This document shows, one piece after another, positions 25,873 through 34,426 of a stretch of 41,739 nt of DNA (positions are counted from its first letter, which is position 1; each line of letters starts with the position of its first letter). The stretch is taken from positions 1-41,739 of the forward strand of contig JAJDTA010000088.1 in the NCBI GenBank assembly GCA_022827405.1, in the 5' to 3' direction. Origin of the DNA: Acidimicrobiia bacterium (GTDB lineage Bacteria > Actinomycetota > Acidimicrobiia > Acidimicrobiales > Bin134). Made by a program: the position numbers and the translations under genes. Under the pieces are notes generated by a model. That model saw only the letters and a program-made list of their open reading frames with translations, did not search any database and had not been told where the DNA came from.

Positions 25873-27071
25873 CGGCGAAGACATCGCTCGGAATCGATCC
25901 CGAGGAGCTGGCTTCCAGATCCGCGTTGGGAATCGATCCCGAGGAACTGGCTTCCTGTGTGGCATGTGGGCTGTGTTTGCCCCATTGTCCGACATTTCGG
26001 GTGACCGGCGAAGAGTGGGCCTCGCCGCGGGGGCGCATCAGCGCCATGCGCCAGGTGCAAGACCATGGCATGGCCGTGGACGAGGCCTTCTTGGCCTCGA
26101 TGGACTCGTGTGTGCAGTGCCGGGGATGCGAGCCGGCCTGTCCATCCGGGGTGCCCTTCGGCTCGATGATGGAGGCCACGCAAGCTGAATTGGCCCGACG
26201 GCGGCGCGTGGACTGGCGCCGGTGGGGATTCTGGGTTCTCGGCCATCGCCAGCTGTTGAATCTGCTGTCTCGGGCGCTGGCCGTGGTCCAGCGACTCCGG
26301 CTGGTGCCGTCGAAACGGCTGGGGCTGCCCAAGATTCCCCTGGTGCAAGAGCGGCTGCAAGCGACCGGCGATGACGTATGGCTCTTCACCGGCTGCGTGA
26401 TGGACGCTTGGCAGCGATCAACCCATGCCGCGGTGAAGCGGGTGGTGGAGTCGGCCGGCGCCGGGGTGGCCCTGCCCGGGCCAGGAGCGGCGTGCTGCGG
26501 AGCGTTGTCGCTCCATGCTGGATTGGAAGATCATGCCCACGCCCTGGCCGCCCGAACGATGAAGGCCCTGGAGGGCACAGCCCCGATTTTGGTGGACTCA
26601 GCCGGTTGCGGGGCTGTCCTCAAGGAGTACGGCAAGCACTTGGGCACCCCAGAGGCCGTCGCCTTCAGCGAGCGGGTTCAGGACGTCCACGAGTGGCTGG
26701 CGGCCCACGCCGACCGGCTGCCATCGGCGGGGGAGCGGTGTCAGGACGTGACCATCGCCGTTCACGATCCCTGCCACCTGCGCCATGTGCAGCGTATCCA
26801 CCAGCCGGTGGCCGAGGTGCTGGCCCGTTACGCCACGGTGGTGACCCTGGACGACGAGGGCCTGTGCTGCGGTGCAGGCGGGGCCTATGCCGCCATGCAG
26901 CCGGAGCTGGCCGCATCGATTCGAGAGCGCAAGCTGGAGGCCATCGACCGCTCGGGCGCCAATATCGTGGCCAGCGCCAACCCCGGCTGCACCATCCATC
27001 TGGCCAACGCCGGGGTAACCGTGCGCCACCCCCTAGAAATCGTGGACGAGGTTTTGGGCCATGACCGCTGA
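25869..27071 (+). CDS. glcF: Glycolate oxidase iron-sulfur subunit GlcF
   Basis: Electron-transfer subunit, 400 residues. Two 4Fe-4S ferredoxin-type motifs are present: CVACGLCLPHC and CVQCRGCEPAC. Two CCG-type domains follow, with CCGALSLHAGLEDHA, DSAGCGAVLKEYG, HDPCHLRHVQRIH, LCCGAGGAYAAMQ and ANPGCTIHL. It probably passes electrons to the quinone pool. The N-terminus is odd: LGIDPEELAS is duplicated just before the first cluster (39-bp period). The ATGA overlap with glcE supports ATG 25869. A 59-codon gene starts inside its last codons. Confidence 0.93.
   Translation: MTAKTSLGIDPEELASRSALGIDPEELASCVACGLCLPHCPTFRVTGEEWASPRGRISAMRQVQDHGMAVDEAFLASMDSCVQCRGCEPACPSGVPFGSMMEATQAELARRRRVDWRRWGFWVLGHRQLLNLLSRALAVVQRLRLVPSKRLGLPKIPLVQERLQATGDDVWLFTGCVMDAWQRSTHAAVKRVVESAGAGVALPGPGAACCGALSLHAGLEDHAHALAARTMKALEGTAPILVDSAGCGAVLKEYGKHLGTPEAVAFSERVQDVHEWLAAHADRLPSAGERCQDVTIAVHDPCHLRHVQRIHQPVAEVLARYATVVTLDDEGLCCGAGGAYAAMQPELAASIRERKLEAIDRSGANIVASANPGCTIHLANAGVTVRHPLEIVDEVLGHDR
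25887..25955 (+). repeat. 39-bp-period tandem duplication in the glcF start
   Basis: 25887-25916 and 25926-25955 match at 27 of 30 bases and both encode LGIDPEELAS, separated by the codons for RSA. The reading frame is kept (13-codon period). Confidence 0.85.
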
Positions 27072-27240
27072 GCACATCCGCACCCAGCTAGAGCACATCG
27101 CCGAACAACTCGACGACCTAGCCATGTCAATCCTGCGCGACGCCGTGGAAGAAGGCGCCACAACCCGCCCCGAAGAAGAGAAAAAACTAACCAGAGCCCG
27201 CCGCTCCGTGGAGAAGGCAATCCAGATCTTGGAGGACTAG
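27061..27240 (+). CDS. Small hypothetical helical protein
   Basis: A 59-residue frame (MTAEHIRTQLEHIAEQLDDL... ends KAIQILED) that starts 11 bp before the glcF stop and ends in TAG. It is predicted to be two amphipathic helices: an acidic N-terminal one and an Arg/Lys/Glu-rich one (EEEKKLTRARRSVEKAI). Its codon pattern looks coding. I do not recognise a named family; similar short helical proteins with a (L/A)TRARRxxEKA end occur in actinobacteria, from memory. The overlap with glcF implies translation from the same message. A terminator-like inverted repeat begins within it. Confidence 0.6.
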   Translation: MTAEHIRTQLEHIAEQLDDLAMSILRDAVEEGATTRPEEEKKLTRARRSVEKAIQILED

Positions 27241-27260
27241 CGGGCTCTGTCGAGTTTTTT
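27192..27260 (+). terminator. Terminator-like long-loop hairpin after the glc operon
   Basis: CAGAGCCCGC (27192-27201) and GCGGGCTCTG (27240-27249) are perfect 10-bp complements with a 38-nt loop, followed five bases later by TTTTTT (27255-27260). The arms straddle the end of the 59-codon gene. The long loop makes a standard intrinsic terminator uncertain. The rest of the gap up to the HNH gene holds no recognisable gene. Confidence 0.45.
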
Positions 27261-27515
27261 GCAGATAGACAGGGTCACTTCACCAACCATCACCCGCCTC
27301 AAGGTGGATGTACGAGCAGACGAGGACGCCGTCGGTTCTGAGCCCGCACGTGAGCCCGAGATGGAAAGGGCCTTGGTGATTTACGGTTTGGCCTATGGAG
27401 GGATTGTGGGTGTTGTTGCTTATGTTCAGGTCTAGTCCAATAATTTACAGGAATTGTTGGTTTATGAGCGGTTATTCGGGTGGTTGTTGTCACTGGGGTC
27501 GGTATACTTACAGGC

Positions 27516-28796
27516 ATGGAGTTTAGGCCCTTTGAGCAGGGGGAACGGACAGGTCGTAGGCCATCGGGGCCGCCTGTGCCGGTTTGGCCGGAGGCGGTTG
27601 ATGTGGCCGGGCTGTCGCTGTTGGAGCTGCGGGAGCGGCTGGGGCTGATCAAACGAGCTGAGGCCCGGCTGGCCGCGATGAAGACGGCCGCGCTGGGGGA
27701 GTATGCCAGCCGAGGTGGTGAGGGGTTGGCCCGCCGGGTGGCCCTCGAAGAGCTTCAGGCCTCCAAGCAGCAGGCCCGCCGGGAGGTGGAGACGGCCTCA
27801 CAGTTCTCGCAGGTTTCTGAAACCCTCGACGCGTTGGGTGCGGGGGAGATTCCCGAGGCCCACGCCAAGCAGATCGCCAAGGCTGCTTCTTTGGGACCGG
27901 TCGACGAGGCGGTGCTGGTGGAGGCGGCCCGACGCGAGGATTTCGGGACCTTCTCCAAGACGCTGCGCGATCACCAGCACGAGCAGTCGGGCGACGACGG
28001 CAAGTCGTTGATGGCCAAGCAGCGCCAGCGCCGAGAGTTGAGCTTTTTCAAGTCTTCTGACGACGGCATGTTCGTTTTGAACGGCCGGTTCGATCCCGTC
28101 GCCGGGAGCCGGATCGAGGCCGCGCTGGCCGACGAGGAGCGCCGCCTGCGCAACGACAAAGATTCTGCCGATCAGGCATCGTTCAACCAGCGCCTCGCTG
28201 ACGCTTTGGAGAACTTAGTCTGCGCCGACGCAGAAGACCGAAAGCCACAAGGCACCACCCTGATATTGACCGCCAACTGGGACGCCTTAAACCAGAAGCT
28301 GGCCGGTGCCCGCCTGCTCGACGGCACGCCGCTGCCGATTTCCGAAGCGCTGCGGTTGGCCTGCAACGCCGACGTCCTGCCGGCGGTGTTCGACACCAAG
28401 GGCCAACAGCTCTGGGTGGGGCGCAAATACCGCTCGGCCACCGAGGCCCAACGGGCCGCCCTCATCATCCGCGACAAACACTGCATTGGTTGTGGCCGTT
28501 CGGCTACGTGGTGCGAGGTGCATCACATCGACGACTGGTCCAAAGGCGGACCCACCGACATCGACAACCTCGTGCTGGTCTGCACAAGCTGCCACCACAA
28601 CATCCACGACGACGGATGGACCGTTCACCGAAATCCAAACGGCGCCTACGAACTACAACCACCGCCGGTGCCCTACGCCGACTACCCAACCTGGAAACCC
28701 AAACCCAACCCGCCACCCCACGACCGCGAACCCTTCCCCGACACAGGAATCAGCACCCACCGACCCGCCCTAAAACAGCCAGTGCTGCTGAACTGA
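27516..28796 (+). CDS. 13E12-repeat/DUF222 family HNH endonuclease
   Basis: A 426-residue member of the actinobacterial REP13E12 family: an N-terminal alpha-helical DUF222-type region (VDVAGLSLLELRERLGLIKRAEARLAAMK onward, rich in Ala/Glu/Lys/Arg), then a C-terminal HNH nuclease fold. The nuclease is complete: zinc ligands CIGC and CTSC flank the catalytic WCEVHHIDDWSKGG (tandem His) with NLVLVC after it. It ends in a proline-rich tail. The family is often repeated in actinobacterial genomes and is thought to be mobile, but no transposase, terminal repeats or target duplications are visible. ATG 27516 has TATACT (27503-27508) 7 nt upstream and no ribosome site. It appears intact. Confidence 0.88.
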   Translation: MEFRPFEQGERTGRRPSGPPVPVWPEAVDVAGLSLLELRERLGLIKRAEARLAAMKTAALGEYASRGGEGLARRVALEELQASKQQARREVETASQFSQVSETLDALGAGEIPEAHAKQIAKAASLGPVDEAVLVEAARREDFGTFSKTLRDHQHEQSGDDGKSLMAKQRQRRELSFFKSSDDGMFVLNGRFDPVAGSRIEAALADEERRLRNDKDSADQASFNQRLADALENLVCADAEDRKPQGTTLILTANWDALNQKLAGARLLDGTPLPISEALRLACNADVLPAVFDTKGQQLWVGRKYRSATEAQRAALIIRDKHCIGCGRSATWCEVHHIDDWSKGGPTDIDNLVLVCTSCHHNIHDDGWTVHRNPNGAYELQPPPVPYADYPTWKPKPNPPPHDREPFPDTGISTHRPALKQPVLLN

Positions 28797-28989
28797 CCTA
28801 GCCGCGGTGTTTCGACCAGCCACCTCGTGACCCCTGATCCCGCTGCCAGGCCAATCGCCTACGCTGCGCATGGTTCAGGCATACCGCAATTCAGTTCAAG
28901 TTGGTGACCCTGCTTTCATAGTGCCGCAGCGGCTCAGCGCTCGAGGTGAGAAAGTTCCTAGGCGCTGGCTACTTCGTCACTCAGAGTGG

Positions 28990-31284
28990 TCACACAGCGT
29001 GGTCGTAGAGGGTGGTTCGTTGGCGGAGGGGGCGGCCTAGGGGGGTGCAGAGGGCTTGGAGGTCGTCCTCGGTGGCTTCTTGGCCGTGGGAGGCGCCCGC
29101 GGCCCTGGAGATGTTCTCGTTGATGAGGGTGCCGCCTAGGTCGTTCACGCCGGCTTGGAGCATTTGGGCGGCGCCGGCCATGCCGAGCTTTACCCATGAG
29201 GCCTGGATGTTGTGGATCCAGCCGTGGTAGGCGATGCGGCCTACGGCGTGCATCAGCAGCGCCTCCCGGAAGGTGGGGCCCCGACGCGAGCGGCGCTGGA
29301 GGTAGATGGGAGCAGCCATGTGGACGAAGGGCAGAGGCACGAACTCGGTGAATCCGCCGGTTTCCTTCTGGAGCTCGCGGGTGCGGACCAGGTGGCGGGC
29401 CCAGTGGACCGGCTGCTCGACCGTGCCGAACATGATGGTCACGTTGGACCGCAGCCCCAGGCCATGGGCCGTGCGGTGGGCCTCCAGCCACTCGCCGGTG
29501 TCGATCTTGTCGGGGCAAATCACCGCCCGGACCTCGTCGTCGAGAATCTCGGCCGCGGTACCCGGCAAAGAGCGCAGCCCAGCGTCCATTAGTCGGCGCA
29601 GATACTCAGCTAGCGGCTCCTCCAGCCGACGGGCGCCCTCGGTTACCTCAAGTGCCGTGAAGCCGTGGACATGGATGTCGGGCACGGCGTCCTTCACGGC
29701 GCGGGTCACGTCGATGTAATAGTCGCCGTCGAAGTTGGGGTGGATGCCGCCTTGGAGACAGACCTCGGTAGCCCCGGCCTCGGCCGCCTCCACGGTGCGC
29801 TCGGCGATGTCGTCCAAGCTCAGCAGGTAGGGGTCGCCTCGCAGGTTGAGCGACAACGGCCCCTTGGAGAAACCGCAGAACCGGCACTTGAAGGTGCACA
29901 CGTTGGTGTAGTTGATGTTGCGATTGGACACCCAGGTGACCTCGTCGCCCACCGCGGCACAGCGAAGCTCGTCGGCCAACGCGGCCACTGCATGAATCTC
30001 GGGTCCCCGGGCGCCGAATAGGGTGACGATCTCGTCCACCCCAACCTCTTGACCAGCCCGGACCCCGGCGATCACTTCACCCACCGCCCCTCCGGCAGCG
30101 GCGTGTCCCGAGGGGGCGCCGTTAGCAGCAGGCGCGGCCAACAGCATCGGCGGCGAAGCGTCGGCGCCGGAGTACCAGCCCTTGTCATTGGGCCGGCCGA
30201 GGCCCTCGGCGTCGCTGCGGTCCAGCACCGGGAATCGCATGTCCTCGTCAAGCCAACGATCGGAGTCGAGGGCATACTCGGGGTACACGGTCAGCCGGGG
30301 AGCCAAGGCAAACCCCTTGGCCTCGGTGACCGCCCGCAAACGTTCAAGGGCCGGCCAGGGGCGCTCCGGGTTCACGTGGTCGGCGGTCACCGGGGATACC
30401 CCTCCCCAGTCATCGATGCCCGCATCGAGCAGCCGACCAAAGTCGTCAGAGAGGTTGGGCGGGGCCTGAAGGTGGATCTCCTCGGGCAGGATCAGGCGAG
30501 CCAGGGCGATGGCCTCCATGTACTCGTCGCCATCACAGGGCGGGGCCGCGTGCATGGCGGTGCCCGGCTTGGGCAGGAAGTTCTGGACGATGACCTCTTG
30601 GACATGGCCCCAGCGCCGGTGGGACTCGGCGATGGCCTCCAGAGCGTCGACCCGGTCGGCGCGAGTCTCACCGATGCCCACCAGGATTCCGGTGGTGAAC
30701 GGGATGGCCAGCTCGCCGGCGGCTTCCAGGGTGGCCAGGCGCCGCTCGGGGGTCTTGTCGGGCGACCCCCGATGGCAGTCCAGATCGGCCAGGGTCTCCA
30801 GCATCATCCCCTGCGATGGGGCGGTCTTGCGGAGCAGGGCCAGCTCCTCGGAGTAGAGCGCACCGGCATTGGCGTGGGGGAGTAGCCCGGTCTTTTCCAC
30901 CACCAGGCGGGCGGCATGGGCCAGGTAGTCCACCGTGGAGGCGAAGCCCTGGGTTTCCAGCCACCTGGCGGCGTCGGGATAGCGCAGCTCTGGGCGCTCG
31001 CCCAGGGTGAAGAGCGCCTCGTGGCATCCGGCGGCCGCGCCCGATTCGGCGATGGCCAGCACCTCGTGCTCGCTGAGGTACGGAGACTCCAATCGGGCGG
31101 GCGGCTGGGCAAAAGTGCAGTAGCCGCACTTGTCCCGGCACAGCATGGTGAGGGGGATGAACACCTTGGGGGAGTAGGTGATCCGAGTGCCGTGCACCTG
31201 ATCTCGCACCGCCCGAGCCCGGGTCATTAGGTCATTGAGGCTCAGTTCCAGCAGGTCTCGGCTGGTTGGAGCAGCGATCGTCAC
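28990..31284 (-). CDS. fbiC: FbiC: fused CofG/CofH, F420 precursor synthase
   Basis: Makes 7,8-didemethyl-8-hydroxy-5-deazariboflavin (Fo), the chromophore of coenzyme F420, from tyrosine and 5-amino-6-ribitylaminouracil. Two radical-SAM domains are fused in 764 residues, as in actinobacteria: CofG with C49-x3-C53-x2-C56 (CRDKCGYC), and CofH with C463-x3-C467-x2-C470 (CTFKCRFCGFSKG), joined by a Gly/Ala-rich linker near 380-410. GTG 31284 overlaps the transaldolase stop (GTGA), so both are in one operon. A full-length F420 user is not in the window, but the flavin-reductase-like protein could be one. Downstream (28797-28989) is non-coding with no feature I can name. Confidence 0.95.
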   Translation of the reverse strand: MTIAAPTSRDLLELSLNDLMTRARAVRDQVHGTRITYSPKVFIPLTMLCRDKCGYCTFAQPPARLESPYLSEHEVLAIAESGAAAGCHEALFTLGERPELRYPDAARWLETQGFASTVDYLAHAARLVVEKTGLLPHANAGALYSEELALLRKTAPSQGMMLETLADLDCHRGSPDKTPERRLATLEAAGELAIPFTTGILVGIGETRADRVDALEAIAESHRRWGHVQEVIVQNFLPKPGTAMHAAPPCDGDEYMEAIALARLILPEEIHLQAPPNLSDDFGRLLDAGIDDWGGVSPVTADHVNPERPWPALERLRAVTEAKGFALAPRLTVYPEYALDSDRWLDEDMRFPVLDRSDAEGLGRPNDKGWYSGADASPPMLLAAPAANGAPSGHAAAGGAVGEVIAGVRAGQEVGVDEIVTLFGARGPEIHAVAALADELRCAAVGDEVTWVSNRNINYTNVCTFKCRFCGFSKGPLSLNLRGDPYLLSLDDIAERTVEAAEAGATEVCLQGGIHPNFDGDYYIDVTRAVKDAVPDIHVHGFTALEVTEGARRLEEPLAEYLRRLMDAGLRSLPGTAAEILDDEVRAVICPDKIDTGEWLEAHRTAHGLGLRSNVTIMFGTVEQPVHWARHLVRTRELQKETGGFTEFVPLPFVHMAAPIYLQRRSRRGPTFREALLMHAVGRIAYHGWIHNIQASWVKLGMAGAAQMLQAGVNDLGGTLINENISRAAGASHGQEATEDDLQALCTPLGRPLRQRTTLYDHAV

Positions 31285-32423
31285 CGAGCGCCTTCCATTT
31301 GGCCCGACCAGCCGGATTCAGCACGAGCGCCTTCCATCAACCGGTCAGCCGTGGTGGTCAGGCTCTCGAGCAGATCATCAAATGACTTCACGAATGCCGA
31401 CACCCCCTCGTCCTCCAGTCGGTTGGCCACGGCTTCCAGATCCACCCCGGCGTCGGTGACTCTATCGAGAACCCCTTGGGCCGCGTCGGGGTCGGCGTCC
31501 ACGGTGCGGGCCAGCGTGCCGTGGTGGGTGAACGCCTCCAACGTCGCGTCGGGAAGCGTGTTCACGGTGTCGGGTCCGATGAGCTGGTCGACATAGAGGG
31601 TGTCAGGATAAGCCGGGTTCTTGGTTGAAGTGGAAGCCCAGAGCGGCCTTTGCACCCGCGCCCCCCGGGCGGCCAAGGCGTCCCATCGAGGTCCGGCGAA
31701 CTTCTCTTTGAAGATCTGGTAGGCCACTTGGCCTTGGGCCACCGCAGCTTGACCTCGCAGCGCCAAGGCCTCGGGAGTGCCAATGGCCTCGAGCCGGCGG
31801 TCGACCTCGGTGTCGGTTCGGCTGATGAAGAACGAGGCCACCCCCGACACCGACGACAGGTCGCCTTCGCAGGCCTCTAGGCCGCCGAGGTAGGCCTCGA
31901 TGACCTCGGCGTAGCGGGTCAGAGAGAACAAAAGGGTCACGTTGACACTGCGGCCCTCGGCCGTCATGGCCTGGATGGCGGGCAGGCCCTCCGCGGTGCC
32001 GGGAATCTTCACGTACAGGTTGGGGCGGCTTACTCGTTGATTGAGCGCCCGGGCCGCGGTCAGAGTGCCCTCGGTGTCGCGGGCCAGCTTCGGATCGACC
32101 TCCACCGAGACGAAGCCGTCGACGCCGTCGCTGGCCTCATGGACAGGGGCCAGCGCGTCGAGGGCGCCGCCGATGTCGGTGAGCACCAGCTCCCAGTAGG
32201 CATCGGCAACGCTCAGACCGTCGGACAGCAGCCCGGCGAATTGCTCGTCGTAGTCGTTTCCCGAGGTCATGGCCTTCTGGAAAATGCTGGGATTGGAAGT
32301 GAGCCCTCGAACCCCACGCTCAACCCAACGGGCCAACTCGCCGTTTTGAATCCACTCCCGGCGCAGATTGTCCAGCCAAGGACTCTGGCCGTGGTGGCGA
32401 TACAAGTCGTGGAGACTGCTCAT
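31281..32423 (-). CDS. tal: Transaldolase
   Basis: Pentose phosphate pathway enzyme moving a dihydroxyacetone unit from sedoheptulose-7-P to glyceraldehyde-3-P. It is 380 residues, the size of the longer actinobacterial type. LTSNPSIFQKAM opens the family pattern; the Schiff-base Lys is Lys139 in RPNLYVKIPGT; SVNVTLLFSL, SVASFF-type SGVASFFISRTDTEVD and STSTKNP follow. The start ATG 32423 gives MSSLHDLYRHHGQSPWLD. The C-terminal tail repeats MEGAR (residues of a 39-bp duplication) just before the stop, which overlaps fbiC. It lies 5 bp after the tkt stop. Confidence 0.93.
   Translation of the reverse strand: MSSLHDLYRHHGQSPWLDNLRREWIQNGELARWVERGVRGLTSNPSIFQKAMTSGNDYDEQFAGLLSDGLSVADAYWELVLTDIGGALDALAPVHEASDGVDGFVSVEVDPKLARDTEGTLTAARALNQRVSRPNLYVKIPGTAEGLPAIQAMTAEGRSVNVTLLFSLTRYAEVIEAYLGGLEACEGDLSSVSGVASFFISRTDTEVDRRLEAIGTPEALALRGQAAVAQGQVAYQIFKEKFAGPRWDALAARGARVQRPLWASTSTKNPAYPDTLYVDQLIGPDTVNTLPDATLEAFTHHGTLARTVDADPDAAQGVLDRVTDAGVDLEAVANRLEDEGVSAFVKSFDDLLESLTTTADRLMEGARAESGWSGQMEGAR
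31285..31337 (-). repeat. 39-bp-period partial duplication at the transaldolase end
   Basis: CGAGCGCCTTCCAT occurs at 31285-31298 and 31324-31337 (13-codon period). Both copies encode MEGAR at the C-terminus of transaldolase. The rest of each unit has diverged. Confidence 0.6.
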
Positions 32424-32428
32424 TGTCG

Positions 32429-34402
32429 TTACTCCTGACTCTCGATCAGGGCCGCCGCTTGGGCCGCCACATTGGCCGAGTTCATGCCCAGCTTGTCCAG
32501 CACCACCGAACCCGGCGCCGACGCCCCAAACCGGTCGATGCCCACCGGGAGGTCCACCCATCGCTCCCAACCCAGGGTCACCCCCGCTTCCACCGACAGC
32601 TTGGGCACGCCGGGTGGGAGCACCTCGGCCCGGTAGGCGGGTTCTTGGGCGGCGAACAGCTCCCAGCAGGGCATGGAGACCACTCGGACGGACACGCCCC
32701 GCTCCTCCAGAGCCGCGGCCGCGGCCACGCACACCGACACCTCGCTGCCGGTGCCCACCAGAATCACTTCGGGGTTGGGGCTGTCCGCCAGGGTGTAGGC
32801 CCCTTGGGCCACGCCGTCCGTCGCCGCGGTCCCCTCCAGGGTGGGCACATTTTGGCGGGTCAGGATCATGGCGCTGGGGCCGTCCAAATCCACGGCCAGC
32901 CGCCATGCCTGGGCCACCTCGTTGCCGTCGGCCGGTCGGAACACCCGCAGGCCGGGTATGGCCCGCAGCGACATGACGTGCTCAATCGGCTGGTGAGTGG
33001 GGCCGTCCTCGCCGACCCCCACCGAGTCGTGGCTCCACACGAAGATGCTGTGGGCCCCCGACAGCGCGGCCAAGCGCACCGCGGGCCGCATGTAGTCGCT
33101 GAACACCAGAAAGGTTCCGCCCACCGGTACCAGCCCGCCGTGCAGGGCGGCGCCGTTCAGCACCGCACCCATGGCGTGCTCCCGGATGCCGAAATAGATC
33201 TGGCGGCCAGCGGGATGGATCGAGCTGAGCGGGTCGGCGTCGGAGAGGCTGGTGCCGGTGTTGCCGGTGAGGTCGGCGCCGCCGGACACCAAGCCGGGGA
33301 CCACGTCGGCCATGGCATTGAGACAAGCGGAGCTGGCTTTGCGGGTGGCCACCGACTCGCCGGCCGGCCACGACGGGAGCTTGTTCTCCCAGCCGGCCAG
33401 ACCCCGGCCGGCCAGACAGGCCTCATACTCCGAACGCTGGGGACCGAGGGCTTCCACCCGCTGCCGCCAGGCCGACCGCTCAACGGCCCCCCGGCGGCCA
33501 GCCGCCCGATAGGCATCAACCACATCGGCAGGCACATAGAAGGACTCGTCGGCGGGCAGCCCCATCACCGCCTTGGTGGCGGCGATCTCGTCGTCGAACA
33601 GCGAGTAGCCGTGGGCCTCATGGTTGTCGGTTTGACCGGGAGAGGGATTGGCCACATGGCTGCGCACGATGACCATCGACGGGGCGTCGTCAACTGCCAT
33701 AGCCGTTCGGATGCCTGTTTCCAGGGCGTCGAGGTCGTCGGCCGCCTCGCCCAAGTCCACAACGTGCCAGCCGTAGGCGGCGAACCGTTGGGCGGCATCG
33801 TCGGACAAAGAGAGATCGGTGGGCCCGTCGATGGTGATCCGGTTGTCGTCGTAGATGCCGATCAACCGGTCGAGGCGCTGGTGACCGGCTAGCGAGGAGG
33901 CCTCGTGGCTGATTCCCTCGGAGAGGTCTCCGTCGCTGCACAAGGCAAACACCCGGTGGTCGCAGACGTCAGCACCAAATCGATGGCGCAGCCAGCGCTC
34001 GGCGACCGCCATGCCCACCGCGTTGGCGATTCCCTGGCCCAGTGGGCCGGTGGTTACCTCCACCCCTGCGGTGTGGCCGACTTCGGGGTGCCCGGGAGTG
34101 CGGCTACCCCACTGGCGGAAATCCCGCAGGTCGTCGAGAGTCAGCCCCTGGCCGGTCAGGTGCAGCATGGAGTAGAGCAGGATGGAGGCATGGCCGGCAC
34201 TGAGGACGAACCGGTCCCGGTCGGGCCAAGCCGGATCGTCGGCGTCGTAGCGCATTATGCGAGTCCACAGCACATGGGCCAACGGGGCCATGGCCATGGC
34301 GGTTCCCTGGTGCCCGGAGCGGGCTTGGTGGGGAGCATCCATGGCCAGGCCTCGGATGACGCTGATGCCCTGGGCTTCGAGAGCAGCGGGGTACGCAGCC
34401 AT
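32429..34402 (-). CDS. tkt: Transketolase
   Basis: Thiamin-diphosphate enzyme transferring two-carbon units in the pentose phosphate pathway, 657 residues, full length. RSGHQGTAMAMAPLAHVLW aligns with the substrate-binding SGHPG block; the usual Pro is Gln here. DRFVLSAGHAS, the thiamin motif CSDGDLSEGISHEASSLAG (GDGx~N-type), FGIREHAMGAVLNG with the catalytic Glu, and HDSVGVGEDGPTHQPIEH are all present. ATG 34402 gives MAAYPAALEAQG. It precedes tal by 5 bp in a tkt-tal-fbiC operon; 24 bp separate it from the FIST gene upstream. Confidence 0.94.
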   Translation of the reverse strand: MAAYPAALEAQGISVIRGLAMDAPHQARSGHQGTAMAMAPLAHVLWTRIMRYDADDPAWPDRDRFVLSAGHASILLYSMLHLTGQGLTLDDLRDFRQWGSRTPGHPEVGHTAGVEVTTGPLGQGIANAVGMAVAERWLRHRFGADVCDHRVFALCSDGDLSEGISHEASSLAGHQRLDRLIGIYDDNRITIDGPTDLSLSDDAAQRFAAYGWHVVDLGEAADDLDALETGIRTAMAVDDAPSMVIVRSHVANPSPGQTDNHEAHGYSLFDDEIAATKAVMGLPADESFYVPADVVDAYRAAGRRGAVERSAWRQRVEALGPQRSEYEACLAGRGLAGWENKLPSWPAGESVATRKASSACLNAMADVVPGLVSGGADLTGNTGTSLSDADPLSSIHPAGRQIYFGIREHAMGAVLNGAALHGGLVPVGGTFLVFSDYMRPAVRLAALSGAHSIFVWSHDSVGVGEDGPTHQPIEHVMSLRAIPGLRVFRPADGNEVAQAWRLAVDLDGPSAMILTRQNVPTLEGTAATDGVAQGAYTLADSPNPEVILVGTGSEVSVCVAAAAALEERGVSVRVVSMPCWELFAAQEPAYRAEVLPPGVPKLSVEAGVTLGWERWVDLPVGIDRFGASAPGSVVLDKLGMNSANVAAQAAALIESQE

Positions 34403-34426
34403 AGACGATTCGATCCTTTCAGGTTG

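Noticed and set aside
24208-25995. Long minus-strand frame across glcD and glcE
   Set aside because: Antisense by-product of GC-rich codons; glcDEF motifs are unambiguous on the plus strand.
28797-28989. Gap after the HNH gene examined for tRNA, repeats or element ends
   Set aside because: No cloverleaf, terminal inverted repeat or target duplication could be seen.
32423-33892. Long plus-strand frame antisense to transketolase
   Set aside because: No recognisable domain; transketolase motifs on the minus strand are complete.
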